Source: Methylobrevis albus (GTDB lineage: Bacteria > Pseudomonadota > Alphaproteobacteria > Rhizobiales > Pleomorphomonadaceae). Taken from it: a stretch of DNA of 64,000 nt. Under the pieces are notes generated by a model that was not told the DNA's origin, ran no database searches, and was given only the letters and a program-made list of their open reading frames with translations. The stretch covers positions 62,001 through 126,000 of the forward strand of contig NZ_JADZLT010000052.1 in the NCBI RefSeq assembly GCF_015904235.1, in the 5' to 3' direction. The translations under genes were made by a program, and so were the position numbers. Below, in pieces: positions 8,528-17,187 of this stretch (its first letter is position 1; every line of letters begins with the position of its first letter).

Positions 8528-8746
8528 ATGAAGGTCATTCTGAAATCGTGGCAACCCGGCGTTGAGGTCGTTACCCTGATCTGCGTCATCAGAAGCCACA
8601 CCGGACTGTCTCTGACGGATGCCAAACAACGGGTCGAAGCCTTTCTCGCCGGAATTCCGATCGAAATTGATTTCGACGACGCAGCCAGGTTGGCCGAGTT
8701 CAACGACACCATGAAAACAATCGGTGTCGTTTCGGAGGAAGTCTGA
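8528..8746 (+). CDS. 72-aa protein with L7/L12 C-terminal-like pattern
   Basis: A GGGGAG ribosome site sits 6 nt before the ATG. The layout VVTLICVIRSHTGLSLTDAK, RVEAF, PIEI and a closing helix then KTIGVV mirrors the alpha-beta pattern of the ribosomal protein L7/L12 C-terminal domain (V-K-x-VR-xxTGLGLKEAK). Stand-alone proteins of this fold occur in toxin-immunity and regulatory loci. It is too short to carry the L7/L12 dimerisation domain and is not the ribosomal gene. Function is unknown; an immunity or regulatory role is inferred from its neighbours. Confidence 0.6.
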   Translation: MKVILKSWQPGVEVVTLICVIRSHTGLSLTDAKQRVEAFLAGIPIEIDFDDAARLAEFNDTMKTIGVVSEEV

Positions 8747-8751
8747 TTTCT

Positions 8752-9165
8752 ATGGGCTCATCGCAATTATACCTGCAATTGCAAAAATGCATTCTTTCAT
8801 TTTTAACAAGGAATCAACCCGAGGTGAACGTTCCAACCTTCGTCAGTTATTTTACTCGAGAAGTGATAAATGTCGACGAAGTTGATGGCGAAATCAAAAT
8901 TGCCCTTGAAGAGCGAGGATTTCGAAGGAACGAGAACTATAGAAACTTGTTTGCCATTGAGCCTGCCTCAGAGATCGAGGCAGCTCAGATTCTGGGGTTC
9001 TTGAGAGACATCGGCATTCCTTTCGCAACCGATCGGTCGGGCGGCGCGGGCCCTCTTATAGAGTGGTGGAAGAAAAACGGGTTGGTGCGCGGAGAATTTA
9101 TCGTCATGGATACTTACATCGACGATATAAAACGAGGTATTCCGCCACAATTCAGAAAAGTCTAG
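8752..9165 (+). CDS. Hypothetical protein, low-GC small gene
   Basis: 137 aa, encoded in DNA of visibly lower GC than anything around it, with frequent A- and T-ending codons. The start is 6 nt after the previous stop; the nearest ribosome-like sequence, GGAGGAAG, lies about 14 nt upstream, inside the preceding gene. No signal peptide or membrane segment. Recognisable pieces are an amphipathic N-terminal helix and a C-terminal PLIEWWKKNGLVRGEFI segment. I do not recognise a family. Its size, composition and position next to two immunity-like genes fit an acquired immunity protein. It converges with the HAD gene. Confidence 0.55.
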   Translation: MGSSQLYLQLQKCILSFLTRNQPEVNVPTFVSYFTREVINVDEVDGEIKIALEERGFRRNENYRNLFAIEPASEIEAAQILGFLRDIGIPFATDRSGGAGPLIEWWKKNGLVRGEFIVMDTYIDDIKRGIPPQFRKV

Positions 9166-9198
9166 AGGCAGCCTTCGTTGTCGATGGGCGCGAAAGGG

Positions 9199-9897
9199 TC
9201 AGGTGGCGGCCGGGCTGGCGCCGAAGCACCGCAGGCTGATCCCCGCATCCGAAGGCAGCACCTGCAGCGCCGTGTAGTCCGTCAAGGTCCGGTGCGAGGT
9301 CTCGACGGCGTGCCGGTGCGTCGCCGTGATCACCGCGACGGCGCAACCTGCGGCTTCGGCGGCCGTGATGCCGGCGGCCGCGTCCTCGAAGACGAGGCAG
9401 CGCTCGGGGGCGACGCCGAGGCGGGCGGCGGCGAGGACGAAGCAGTCGGGCGCGGGTTTGCCGCGGCTGACGTCTTCCGCCGTGATCATCACGGGCGGCA
9501 CAGGCAAGCCGGCCGCCTCCAGCCGGCGGACGGCGAGCAGGCGGGGCGCCGAGGTCACGATCGCCCAGCGTCCGGCGGGCAGGGCGGCGAGGAATGCGGC
9601 GGCGCCGCCAATCGCTTCGATGTCGTCGACGTCGGCGATCTCGGCCCGGGTGATCGCGGCGGCTTCCGCCACCGGGTCGACGCCGGGCAGGCCGAGGTTG
9701 GCGATCGTCTCGACCGACCGGACGCCGTGGATCGTCGGCAGGAAGACGACCGGGTCGAGCCCGTGCGCCAGCGCCCAGGCCGACCAGACGCGTTCGGTGG
9801 TCCTGATCGAGGTCAGGAGCGTGCCGTCCATGTCGAAGAGGACGGCGTCGAAGCAAGCGCCTGCAAAGATGTCCGTCACGTCCTGCCGTCCTCGCAT
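9199..9897 (-). CDS. HAD-IA family sugar-phosphate/glycerol-phosphate phosphatase
   Basis: 232 aa. HAD motif I, DAVLFDMDGTLLTS (about 17-30), carries nucleophile Asp22 and acid/base Asp24. Motif II is IVTSAP, motif III Lys in RGKPAPDCF, and motif IV FEDAAAGITAA. An alpha-helical cap follows motif I, as in YfbT/GPP-type phosphosugar phosphatases. The likely role is cytosolic dephosphorylation of a sugar or polyol phosphate; the substrate cannot be read from sequence. It is monocistronic, convergent with the small-gene run. Confidence 0.85.
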   Translation of the reverse strand: MRGRQDVTDIFAGACFDAVLFDMDGTLLTSIRTTERVWSAWALAHGLDPVVFLPTIHGVRSVETIANLGLPGVDPVAEAAAITRAEIADVDDIEAIGGAAAFLAALPAGRWAIVTSAPRLLAVRRLEAAGLPVPPVMITAEDVSRGKPAPDCFVLAAARLGVAPERCLVFEDAAAGITAAEAAGCAVAVITATHRHAVETSHRTLTDYTALQVLPSDAGISLRCFGASPAAT

Positions 9898-9995
9898 CGT
9901 CGGGTGGGGTGGCCCGCTCCGGCGGCGCCGGCGACGCTTCTAGCACGGGAAGCCGGCGCCGGTCGCCGGGAGATGGCGGCCGGCGGGCGCGGCTT

Positions 9996-10739
9996 TCACG
10001 CGGCGCGGGCGAGGGCGACCGCGTCGGCGCCGGCCGGGAAGTGCAGCCGGCCGGTGGTGTCGTTGGCCGCGGCGAACACCGCTTCGGCGACGTCGCTCTC
10101 CCGCGTCGTCAGCGCCGGCTGGGCATAGGCCGCGAAGATCGGTGCGGCGAAATCGGCGTAGGGCGCGGGGATGAGGTCGGCGACGTCGACCGCGGTGTTG
10201 TGGGCAAAGCGCGTCGTCGGCGCATAGCCCGGCTCGACCAGTTTCGCCCCGATGCCGAAATGCGCGAGTTCGTGCGCCAGCGATCCGGTGAAGCCGGTGA
10301 TCGCCAGCTTGCTGGCGGTATAGGCGGCGGCGAGCGGCATCGCGGCGAGGGTGACGCTCGACGTCACGTTGACGATCACGCCCGAGCGGCGGGCGCGCAT
10401 GCCGGGGATCACCGCCTGCGTCATCGCCATCACGCCGAAGGTGTTGGTCTCGAAGACGTGGCGGACGTGCGCCAGCGGCGTCGCCTCGAAGGCGCCGACG
10501 ACGCCGACGCCGGCATTGTTGACCAGCACGTCGATCGGCCCGGCGGCTTCCACCGCCGCCGCGATGCTGGCGGCGTCGGTGACGTCGAGCGCCAAGAGGC
10601 GCAGCCGCTCGGACGGCGGCAGCACGTCGGCGCGCGGGGTGCGCATGGTGGCGATGACGGTCCAGCCGAGCGCGTGGAAGTGGCGGGCGGTCTCGAGGCC
10701 GTAGCCGGACGAGCAGCCGGTGATCAGGACGATCTTCAT
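9996..10739 (-). CDS. Short-chain dehydrogenase/reductase
   Basis: 247 aa classical SDR. It has the NAD(P)-binding TGCSSGYG (about 7-14), NNAG at about 81-84, catalytic Ser in NVTSSV and the YTASK active-site motif. An Arg and Thr after the first beta-alpha unit (MRTPR) suggest NADP preference. The start is the ATG at 10739, because upstream residues lack SDR character. It is divergent from an AraC-type regulator across a 96-nt gap, the usual arrangement for a regulator and its target. Substrate unknown. Confidence 0.88.
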   Translation of the reverse strand: MKIVLITGCSSGYGLETARHFHALGWTVIATMRTPRADVLPPSERLRLLALDVTDAASIAAAVEAAGPIDVLVNNAGVGVVGAFEATPLAHVRHVFETNTFGVMAMTQAVIPGMRARRSGVIVNVTSSVTLAAMPLAAAYTASKLAITGFTGSLAHELAHFGIGAKLVEPGYAPTTRFAHNTAVDVADLIPAPYADFAAPIFAAYAQPALTTRESDVAEAVFAAANDTTGRLHFPAGADAVALARAA

Positions 10740-10835
10740 GGCGGGTCTCTCCTTGGTGTTGACAAGCGCAGGATAGACCGGCCAATCTGGACCTTCATCG
10801 ATCATTGGTCCGTATTTCATTGGCGAGAGTCCGGT

Positions 10836-11753
10836 ATGTCAGATCCCCTCGCGCAAGTGATCGCGCTGCTCCGCCCGCGCGCGATCTTTGCCAAGGGCAT
10901 CAGCGGGGCGGGGCGCTGGGCGGTCAGCTACACCGCCTTCGGGCAGCCGGGCTTCTGCGCCGTGCTGGAGGGGGAGTGCCGGCTGGCCGTCGTCGGCGAG
11001 GCGCCGGTGGTGCTCGCGGCGGGCGATTTCGTGCTGCTGCCCGCAACGCCGGCCTTCACCATGTCGAGCCTCGCGCCGGCGACGCCGCGGCCGATCGATC
11101 CGCGTGCGAGCGATCCGGAAGCGGGCGCTGCGGCCGAGGAGGTGCGCCACGGGCGAGCCGACGGTCCGGCCGACGTGCGGCTGCGCGGTGGGTATTTCCT
11201 GTTCGAGTCGCCCGATGCCGGCCTGATCGTGTCGCTGCTGCCGGCGATGATCCACATCCACGGCGACGACCGGCTCGCGGCGCTGGTGCGCCTGTTCGGC
11301 GACGAGGCGGGCGGGCAGCGCGCGGGGCGCGAGCTGGTGCTGACGCGGCTGGTCGAGATCCTGCTGGTCGAGGCGCTGCGCGCCGCGCAGGGGCCGGGCG
11401 CCCCGCCGGGCCTGCTGCGCGGCCTCGCCGACGCGCGGATCGCCACCGCGCTGCGCCGGATGCACGGTGATGCCGAGCGCGCCTGGACCGTCGCGGCGCT
11501 CGCGGGCGAGGCCGGCCTCTCGCGCTCGGCCTTCTTCGAGCGCTTCAGCCGCACAGTCGGCCTGCGCCCGATGGAGTATCTCCTCGCCTGGCGCATGGCG
11601 CTCGCGAAAGACCTGCTACGCAGCCGCGCCCACGCCCTCGACGACGTCGCCCGCCGCGTCGGCTACGGCTCGGCGAGCACGTTCAGCACGGCGTTCGCAC
11701 GGCATGTCGGCACGCCGCCGGGGCGGTTCGGGCGGGATGCGCTTCGGGATTGA
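10836..11753 (+). CDS. AraC-family transcriptional regulator with cupin sensor domain
   Basis: 305 aa. The N-terminal half (about 1-195) matches the cupin_6 (AraC-binding-like) domain with LEGECRLAV and LAAGDFVLLP strands. The C-terminal 100 residues hold the two AraC helix-turn-helix motifs (VAALAGEAGLSRSAFFERF, and a second around VARRVGYGSASTFSTAF). It probably regulates the divergent SDR gene, whose start is about 95 nt away. Members of this group commonly control a neighbouring oxidoreductase. Effector unknown. Confidence 0.88.
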   Translation: MSDPLAQVIALLRPRAIFAKGISGAGRWAVSYTAFGQPGFCAVLEGECRLAVVGEAPVVLAAGDFVLLPATPAFTMSSLAPATPRPIDPRASDPEAGAAAEEVRHGRADGPADVRLRGGYFLFESPDAGLIVSLLPAMIHIHGDDRLAALVRLFGDEAGGQRAGRELVLTRLVEILLVEALRAAQGPGAPPGLLRGLADARIATALRRMHGDAERAWTVAALAGEAGLSRSAFFERFSRTVGLRPMEYLLAWRMALAKDLLRSRAHALDDVARRVGYGSASTFSTAFARHVGTPPGRFGRDALRD

Positions 11754-11861
11754 GGCCACTGCAGTCCGATTCGGCCGTCTCGATTCCGGGCCAAGCAGCC
11801 GGGGGCCGTTGGCAAATCGCGAAGCTACACGGCCTCAATCTCGCCGGCGCCCCGGCTTTTC

Positions 11862-11995
11862 CCTCGCCCTTCGAGACAGCCGCTGCGCGGCTTCCTCAGG
11901 ATGAGGGAAAAGGGGCAAACTTTTGTCTTAAAACAGAAAACGACCGGAGGCTTCATCCTGAGGAAGCCGCGCAGCGGCTGTCTCGAAGGGCGAGG
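11862..11995. repeat. Palindromic repeat pair, TTCGAGAC family
   Basis: CCTCGCCCTTCGAGACAGCC through ATGAGGG (11862-11907) recurs inverted at 11954-11995, so the transcript could fold into a long hairpin. Each arm is itself an imperfect palindrome (GCCGCTGCGCGGC core). A diverged copy lies at 39810-39942. Such TTCGAGAC...CTCAGGATGAGG elements are dispersed in many alphaproteobacterial genomes. The rest of the 330-nt gap between the AraC gene and the amidase shows no gene. Confidence 0.85.
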
Positions 11996-12083
11996 CCGGG
12001 TGCGCCGGCCCATGTCGTCGCGCTGCAACGGACAGCAGGAGGAGGCCAGCTCTGCCGGTTCATCCGCCCCGGAAGACCACCCG

Positions 12084-13529
12084 CTACGCCACCCCCGTCG
12101 GGCGCTGGCCCACCCAGCCGGTCGCCGTTTCGATCGCGTGGCCGAGCGACAGCAGCTTGTGCTCGCCGCGAACCGGGCCGACCATCTGCAGCCCGAAGGG
12201 CAGGCCCGTGCCGGTGAAGCCGCCGGGGGTGACCAGCACGGGGTGGCTGGTCATGGTGACGCGGCAGGCGAGCCGCTGCCACTTGAAGTAGCGGTCGAGC
12301 ACCGTGCCGTCGATCTCCGCCACCCATTCGACCTCGGCCGGGGGCGCGGAAACCGGCGTCGCCGGGGTGACGAACACGTCGTAGTCCTGCAGCAGGCGGG
12401 CGGTGCGCTCGAAGATCGCGGTGCGCTCGCGGATGCCGAAGGCGAGTTCGTCGGCCGGGGTTTCGCGGCCCTGGCGGATGTTGCGCAGATAGTCCGGCCG
12501 CAGCTTGTCCGGATTGGCCCAGGCCGCCTCGGGGGCGTCGATATAGAAGCCGAACATCTCGACGGCTTCCCAGGCGCGGTCGGCGGTGGAGAGATCGAGT
12601 TCGACGTCGTCGATCGTGCAGCCGAGACTCTCGAGCACCCGGCGTGCACCGGCGTAGGCGTCGCGGATCTCGGGCGAGATCGGCAGGCCGTCGGCATTGG
12701 CGCTCCAGGCGATGCGCACCCGGCCGAGGTCGACCTCGGCGAGGCGGCGGAAGCGCGCCGGGTCCTCGTCGATCGCAATCGGCCCGAGCGACGTCGGGCC
12801 GGCCATCGCCGACAGCAGCAGGCCGGCATCCTCGGAGCTGCGCCCCATCGGTCCGAGCACGAGATGCGGCGACCAGGCGTCGGCGAAGCCGTCGGCGGGG
12901 ACGCGGCCCGGGGTCGTGCGCAGGCCGACGATGTTGCAGAACGAGGCCGGATAGCGGATCGAGCCGCCGCTGTCGCTGCCGTCGGCGATCGGCAGCAGGC
13001 CCGCGGCGATGGCCGCCGCGCCGCCGCTGGAGCCGCCGCCGTGGCGGCCGAGGTCCCAGGGATTGCGGGTGATGCCGAAGACGTCGTTGAAGGTGAGGGT
13101 GCCGACGCCATAGGACGGCGTGTTGGTCTTGCCGATGATCAGCGCGCCCGCGTCGCGGAGCTTCGCCACCATCGCCGCGTCGCGGGTCGCGACCGGGTCG
13201 TGATCGTGGACCGGCGAGCCGAAGCTCGTCCGGAACCCCTTGACGTGGTTGAGGTCCTTCACCGCCGTCGGCAGGCCGTGCAGGGGTCCGAGCGGCTCGC
13301 CGGCGGCGCGGGCGCGGTCGGCGGCCTCGGCGAGCGCCAGCGCGGCGCTTTCGGGCAGCAGGGAGACGATCGCGTTCAGCTGCGGATTGAGCTCCTCGAT
13401 CCGCGCGAGGAACGCCCGCATCACCTCCACGGCCGAAATCTCGCCGCGGGCGACAAGCCCGGCGAGGTCGGTGGCAGAGCGGTAGTGCAGCGGGGTGTCG
13501 GCCACGAGTGTCTCCCGGGGGTCAGGCAT
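12084..13529 (-). CDS. Amidase (amidase signature family)
   Basis: 481 aa, typical length. The Ser-cisSer-Lys triad is visible as Lys91 in LPTAVKDLN, Ser167 in GGGSSGGAAA and nucleophile Ser190 in SDSGGSIRYPA. It hydrolyses a carboxamide or N-acyl bond in the cytosol; no signal peptide is present. It follows an M20-family hydrolase by 161 nt on the same strand, at the end of the LacI-ThuA-ABC operon, so both may act on the imported compound. The family also includes GatA, but there are no gatB or gatC genes nearby and the catalytic-domain details fit a general amidase. Confidence 0.9.
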   Translation of the reverse strand: MPDPRETLVADTPLHYRSATDLAGLVARGEISAVEVMRAFLARIEELNPQLNAIVSLLPESAALALAEAADRARAAGEPLGPLHGLPTAVKDLNHVKGFRTSFGSPVHDHDPVATRDAAMVAKLRDAGALIIGKTNTPSYGVGTLTFNDVFGITRNPWDLGRHGGGSSGGAAAIAAGLLPIADGSDSGGSIRYPASFCNIVGLRTTPGRVPADGFADAWSPHLVLGPMGRSSEDAGLLLSAMAGPTSLGPIAIDEDPARFRRLAEVDLGRVRIAWSANADGLPISPEIRDAYAGARRVLESLGCTIDDVELDLSTADRAWEAVEMFGFYIDAPEAAWANPDKLRPDYLRNIRQGRETPADELAFGIRERTAIFERTARLLQDYDVFVTPATPVSAPPAEVEWVAEIDGTVLDRYFKWQRLACRVTMTSHPVLVTPGGFTGTGLPFGLQMVGPVRGEHKLLSLGHAIETATGWVGQRPTGVA

Positions 13530-13690
13530 CTGGTCAAAGGCGGGAATTTGCTAGCAAGGACGGTGCCAGCGCCGGTTCGGCAAGGGGACTCGCGGCGCGG
13601 CGCGGACCCGCGCGAGGCCACCCGAAGATGGTCTCGCACAAGCGTTCCTCACGCACACCGTCTCATCCGCTCCGGCTCACGCACGCGCTC

Positions 13691-15007
13691 TCACGCACAC
13701 CAGCGCGCGATCGTCAGCGCGATCGCCCGGGTGCAGTCGACGAGGTCCGTCACCGAGACGTGCTCGTTCGGCTGGTGCGCCTGGGTCGGGTCGCCGGGGC
13801 CGAAGTTGAGGGTGGGGGTTTTGCCGAGTTCGGTGGGGATGCCCATGTCGGTGTGGGCGCCGGTGCCGGTCAAGGTGGGGGAGAGGCCGGCGGTGGCGAC
13901 GGCGCCCTGCATCAGGCGGACGAAATCGTGGTCGGCGGGGACTTCGGCGCAGTCGGCGTCGAGGATCCATTCGATGCGGGCGGGGTGCTCGCGGAGATAG
14001 GGGTCGGCCTGGCAGAGCGCGGCGATGTGCTCTTCGAACTCGCGCTTCACATGGCCGCCGAGCAGGAACTCGTCCTTTTCCGAGGGCAGGTACTGGATGT
14101 CGACGGTGATCTCGGCGCGGCCGGCCATCGAGGCCGGGTGCTCGCCGGCGCTGATCATGGTCGGGATGATCTGGTTGGGCAGGTCCATCAGCGGATGGTT
14201 CTTCTTCGGGTCGAACTGCCAGCGCCGGTTCAGGATGTCGATGCCGTCGAGGATCTGGCGGCAGAGCCAGATCGCGTCGACCGGGCCGGTCGAGTACCAG
14301 GAATTCGGTTTCAATTCGGCGTGGCCGCCGATGCCGTCGAGGATGATCTTCGCCCAGATGATGCCGTGGCAGATCGGCGCGATGGTGTTGCCGGTCGGCT
14401 CGGTCATGATGCCGACGTCGGCGCGCCAGCCGCGGTCGGCCATGGCGAGCGCGCCCATGCCGCCGATCTCCTCGTCGACCACGGTGCCCCAGACGACGTC
14501 GCCGGAGAGCTCGACGCCGAGCTCCTTGAGCGTCTCGATCGCCATCAGCATGCAGGCGACGCCGCCCTTCATGTCGACGGCGCCGCGGCCGTAGACGCAT
14601 TCGTTGGTCAGCACCGCGTTGAACGGGTCGGTCTTCCAGTGCTCGGCCGGGCCGGGGGGCACCACGTCGATGTGGCCGGTGAGGAACACCGAGCGCCCGC
14701 CGCCGCTGCCCTTCAGGCGGCCGCCGAGGTTGGGCCGGCCCTCAAAGGTGCGGCCCTTGTGGGCGGCGGGACCGCCCTTGTACTTTTCATAGAGCGCCGG
14801 GCCGTCCGGATCCCAGAGGTCGGTCTCGAAGCCGATCTTCTCGAGCCGGCCCTTCAGGTAGACCTGACAGTCGTGTTCGCCCGGGCCGGCCTTGGTCGGG
14901 TCGGCGAGCACGATCGAGGGGAAGTTGATGAGGTCCATCAACGTGGTGGCGATGCGATCGGCGCGCGCCTCGACGGCGGCGGCGATACGGGCTTCAAGGT
15001 CCGACAT
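13691..15007 (-). CDS. M20-family (ArgE/DapE/ACY1) metallohydrolase
   Basis: 438 aa. It has the M20 metal and catalytic signatures: LTGHIDVVPPG (first metal His and Asp), YGRGAVDMKGG (bridging Asp), DEEIGGMGA (catalytic Glu and metal Glu), TEPTGN, and a late HTDMG His. The family removes acyl groups or amino acids by di-zinc hydrolysis (deacetylase or deacylase). Its ATG overlaps the permease stop in TGATG, so it is an integral member of the ABC operon and probably processes the imported substrate. Exact specificity is unknown. Confidence 0.88.
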   Translation of the reverse strand: MSDLEARIAAAVEARADRIATTLMDLINFPSIVLADPTKAGPGEHDCQVYLKGRLEKIGFETDLWDPDGPALYEKYKGGPAAHKGRTFEGRPNLGGRLKGSGGGRSVFLTGHIDVVPPGPAEHWKTDPFNAVLTNECVYGRGAVDMKGGVACMLMAIETLKELGVELSGDVVWGTVVDEEIGGMGALAMADRGWRADVGIMTEPTGNTIAPICHGIIWAKIILDGIGGHAELKPNSWYSTGPVDAIWLCRQILDGIDILNRRWQFDPKKNHPLMDLPNQIIPTMISAGEHPASMAGRAEITVDIQYLPSEKDEFLLGGHVKREFEEHIAALCQADPYLREHPARIEWILDADCAEVPADHDFVRLMQGAVATAGLSPTLTGTGAHTDMGIPTELGKTPTLNFGPGDPTQAHQPNEHVSVTDLVDCTRAIALTIARWCA

Positions 15008-15960
15008 CAGGATCTCCGGCGAATGGGTATGAGGTCGACGAGCAGCACGAGCAGGAGCAGGGCACCGACGATGCCTACCTGCCAGACCGCCGAAACGTTG
15101 ATGAACTGCAGCCCGGTCTTCAGCGTCACGATCATCAGCACCGCGACGAGGACGCCGAGCACGCCGCCGGCGCCGCCGAAGATCGCGACGCCGCCGAGCA
15201 GCACGGCCGCGAGCGATTCGAGCTCGAGGTTCTGGCCGATGTTCGGCCGGCCCGAGCCGAACCAGGCGAGCGAGACGAGAGCGGCGAGGCCCGACAGCGC
15301 GCCCGACAGCACGTAGGCGAGGAAGCGGATGCGGTCGACGTCGATGCCGACGAGGCGCGCGGCGCGCTCGTTGTGGCCCATGGCGTAAAACCAGCGGCCC
15401 CAGGGCGTGAAGGTCAGCATGCCGGCGACCGCGAGGTAGGCCGGCACGACGAGGACGAGCACGTGCCACGGCACGCCGCCGAGATTGCCGCGGCCGAACG
15501 GCACCAGCCATTGCGGCACGCCGGACAGCGACGCGCCGCCGGTGAGTGCCATCGCGAGGCCGCCGAACACGAACAGCGTGCCGAGGGTCGCGATCAGCGG
15601 CAGGATGCGGATCTTCGTCACCAGAACGCCGTTGACCGCGCCGAGCAGGGCGCCGATCACCACGGGAACGAGCGGAAACACCGCCTCGGGCACCCCGGCG
15701 GACATCGCCATCATGGTCAGGATCGCCGACAGCGAGACCATGCCGCCGACCGAGAGGTCGATGCCGGCGCCGCCGGCGAGCACGATCAGCGTCTGGCCGA
15801 GCGCGACGAGGGCGAGCATCGAGGCGAACTGCAGCACCGTCGAGGCGAGCGAGGGTTGCAGGAAACGCGGCTCATAGAGCGCGAAGCTCGCGAGGATGCC
15901 GGCGAAGAGGACCAGCAGCAGGACGAGCTTCGCCGTGGTGGAGGTGGTCGCCGCCATCAT
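15007..15960 (-). CDS. Sugar-type ABC transporter permease (second subunit)
   Basis: 317 aa, about ten hydrophobic segments, BPD_transp_2 family (RbsC/XylH/LsrD-like). The family's conserved GIDLSVGGMVSLSAI and TLGTLFVFGGLA segments and the GHNERAARLVGID cytoplasmic loop that contacts the ATPase are visible. The start at 15960 overlaps the stop of the first permease by ATGA. Two different permeases suggest a heterodimeric channel, as in the rhamnose and AI-2 transporters. Confidence 0.9.
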   Translation of the reverse strand: MMAATTSTTAKLVLLLVLFAGILASFALYEPRFLQPSLASTVLQFASMLALVALGQTLIVLAGGAGIDLSVGGMVSLSAILTMMAMSAGVPEAVFPLVPVVIGALLGAVNGVLVTKIRILPLIATLGTLFVFGGLAMALTGGASLSGVPQWLVPFGRGNLGGVPWHVLVLVVPAYLAVAGMLTFTPWGRWFYAMGHNERAARLVGIDVDRIRFLAYVLSGALSGLAALVSLAWFGSGRPNIGQNLELESLAAVLLGGVAIFGGAGGVLGVLVAVLMIVTLKTGLQFINVSAVWQVGIVGALLLLVLLVDLIPIRRRS

Positions 15961-16946
15961 GCGGTCCTCCGCGCGGCGACGAGACCGCCGAGGCGGCGGA
16001 ACAGGCCGGCGACGGCGGCGCGCTCCAGCGTCAGGGCGAGCAGCAGGAGCACGCCGGTGACGACCGGCTGCCACAGCGACGGCAGGCCGACGATGGTGAA
16101 GCCGTTCTGCAGCATGCGGATCAGCAAGACGCCGAGCGCGGTGCCGAGCAGGCTCGCCTTGCCGCCGAGGATCGAGGTGCCGCCGAGCACCACGGCGGCG
16201 ATGGCGTCGAGCGCCACGGTGCTGCCGACGGTCATCTCCACGTTGCGGTAGTTGGCGATGTAGAAGGTCGCGGCGATGCCGCAAAGCGCCCCCGACACCA
16301 TGTAGGCGGCGATTCGGACCTTCCGCACCGCGACGCCGGAGAGCCGTGCGCGCTCCTCCGCGTTGCCGACGGCGAGCAGGTGCAGGCCGAAGGGCGTGCG
16401 GCGCAGCACGACGAAGGCGGCGGCGTAGGCGACGACGATCACGATGTAGGAGGTCGGGATGACGCCGGCGATGCGCGCGGCGAAGATCTCCGACAGCGAC
16501 GAGGGCAGGCCCGACAGCCAGCTGCCGCCGAGCAGCGCGAAGATCGTCGTGCGGTAGACGCCGAGCAGGCCGATGGTGGCGACGATCGCCGGGATGCGGC
16601 CGAGCACGATGACCGTGCCGGAGAATGCGCCGAGCGCGAGGCCGACCAGCGGTCCGGCGAGGGCGGCGAGCCAGGGGTCGACGCCGGCGAGCAGCAGGTT
16701 GCCGATGGCGATCGCCGCGATGCCGAGGATCATGCCGACCGAGACGTCGATGCCGCCGATCGCCAGCACGAAGGTGAGCCCGAGGCCGATCAGCATCAGC
16801 TCGGTGCTATTGCGGATGATGGCGTAGACGTTGTTCGGGTGCAGGAAGACCGGCGACAGCGACGCGAACACCACCGCCGCCGCGACGACGGCGGCGAGCA
16901 GCGTCAGTTCGCGGCCGCCGATGCGCTGGGCGAGCTTTGCGAGCAT
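15957..16946 (-). CDS. Sugar-type ABC transporter permease (first subunit)
   Basis: 329 aa, BPD_transp_2 family. GIDVSVGMILGIAAI and the coupling-loop motif GNAEERARLSGVAV are characteristic. The ATG at 16946 starts the first hydrophobic block; sequence upstream is the palindromic repeat at 17001-17142 and is not coding. It pairs with the following permease. The repeat between this gene and the binding-protein gene may lower expression of the membrane genes relative to the binding protein. Confidence 0.9.
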   Translation of the reverse strand: MLAKLAQRIGGRELTLLAAVVAAAVVFASLSPVFLHPNNVYAIIRNSTELMLIGLGLTFVLAIGGIDVSVGMILGIAAIAIGNLLLAGVDPWLAALAGPLVGLALGAFSGTVIVLGRIPAIVATIGLLGVYRTTIFALLGGSWLSGLPSSLSEIFAARIAGVIPTSYIVIVVAYAAAFVVLRRTPFGLHLLAVGNAEERARLSGVAVRKVRIAAYMVSGALCGIAATFYIANYRNVEMTVGSTVALDAIAAVVLGGTSILGGKASLLGTALGVLLIRMLQNGFTIVGLPSLWQPVVTGVLLLLALTLERAAVAGLFRRLGGLVAARRTA

Positions 16947-17000
16947 GCGTCGGGTGTTCCTCGTTCGGGGCGGCGCCGAGCTGAGCGGCGGCGGCTGAAA

Positions 17001-17142
17001 TTCCCCTCTCCCCTTGTGGGAGAGGGTGCCCGAAGGGCGGGTGAGGGGTGCAGCCTCTCCTCGCGTGGACAGGCTGCTGATGCCCGCGGCGCTGCACCCC
17101 TCATCCGCCCTTCGGGCACCTTCTCCCACAAGGGGAGAAGGG
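17001..17142. repeat. Palindromic repeat between binding-protein and permease genes
   Basis: Two inverted arms of about 50 nt (17001-17054 and 17091-17141) with CCTTCGGGC-type cores form a long hairpin inside the ABC operon. The arms contain CCCCTTGTGGGAGAGGGTGC and its near reverse complement. Such intra-operon elements protect upstream mRNA from 3' decay and so typically give more binding protein than permease. Confidence 0.8.
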
Positions 17143-17187
17143 ACTTGGCGCGTGGGGAGGGGGCTTTCCCCTCCCCACCTGCTTCGA

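Noticed and set aside
17130-17187. Extension of the permease upstream through the 17001-17142 repeat
   Set aside because: The extra N-terminal residues are encoded by a palindromic repeat and lack membrane-protein character; the ATG at 16946 fits the family start.
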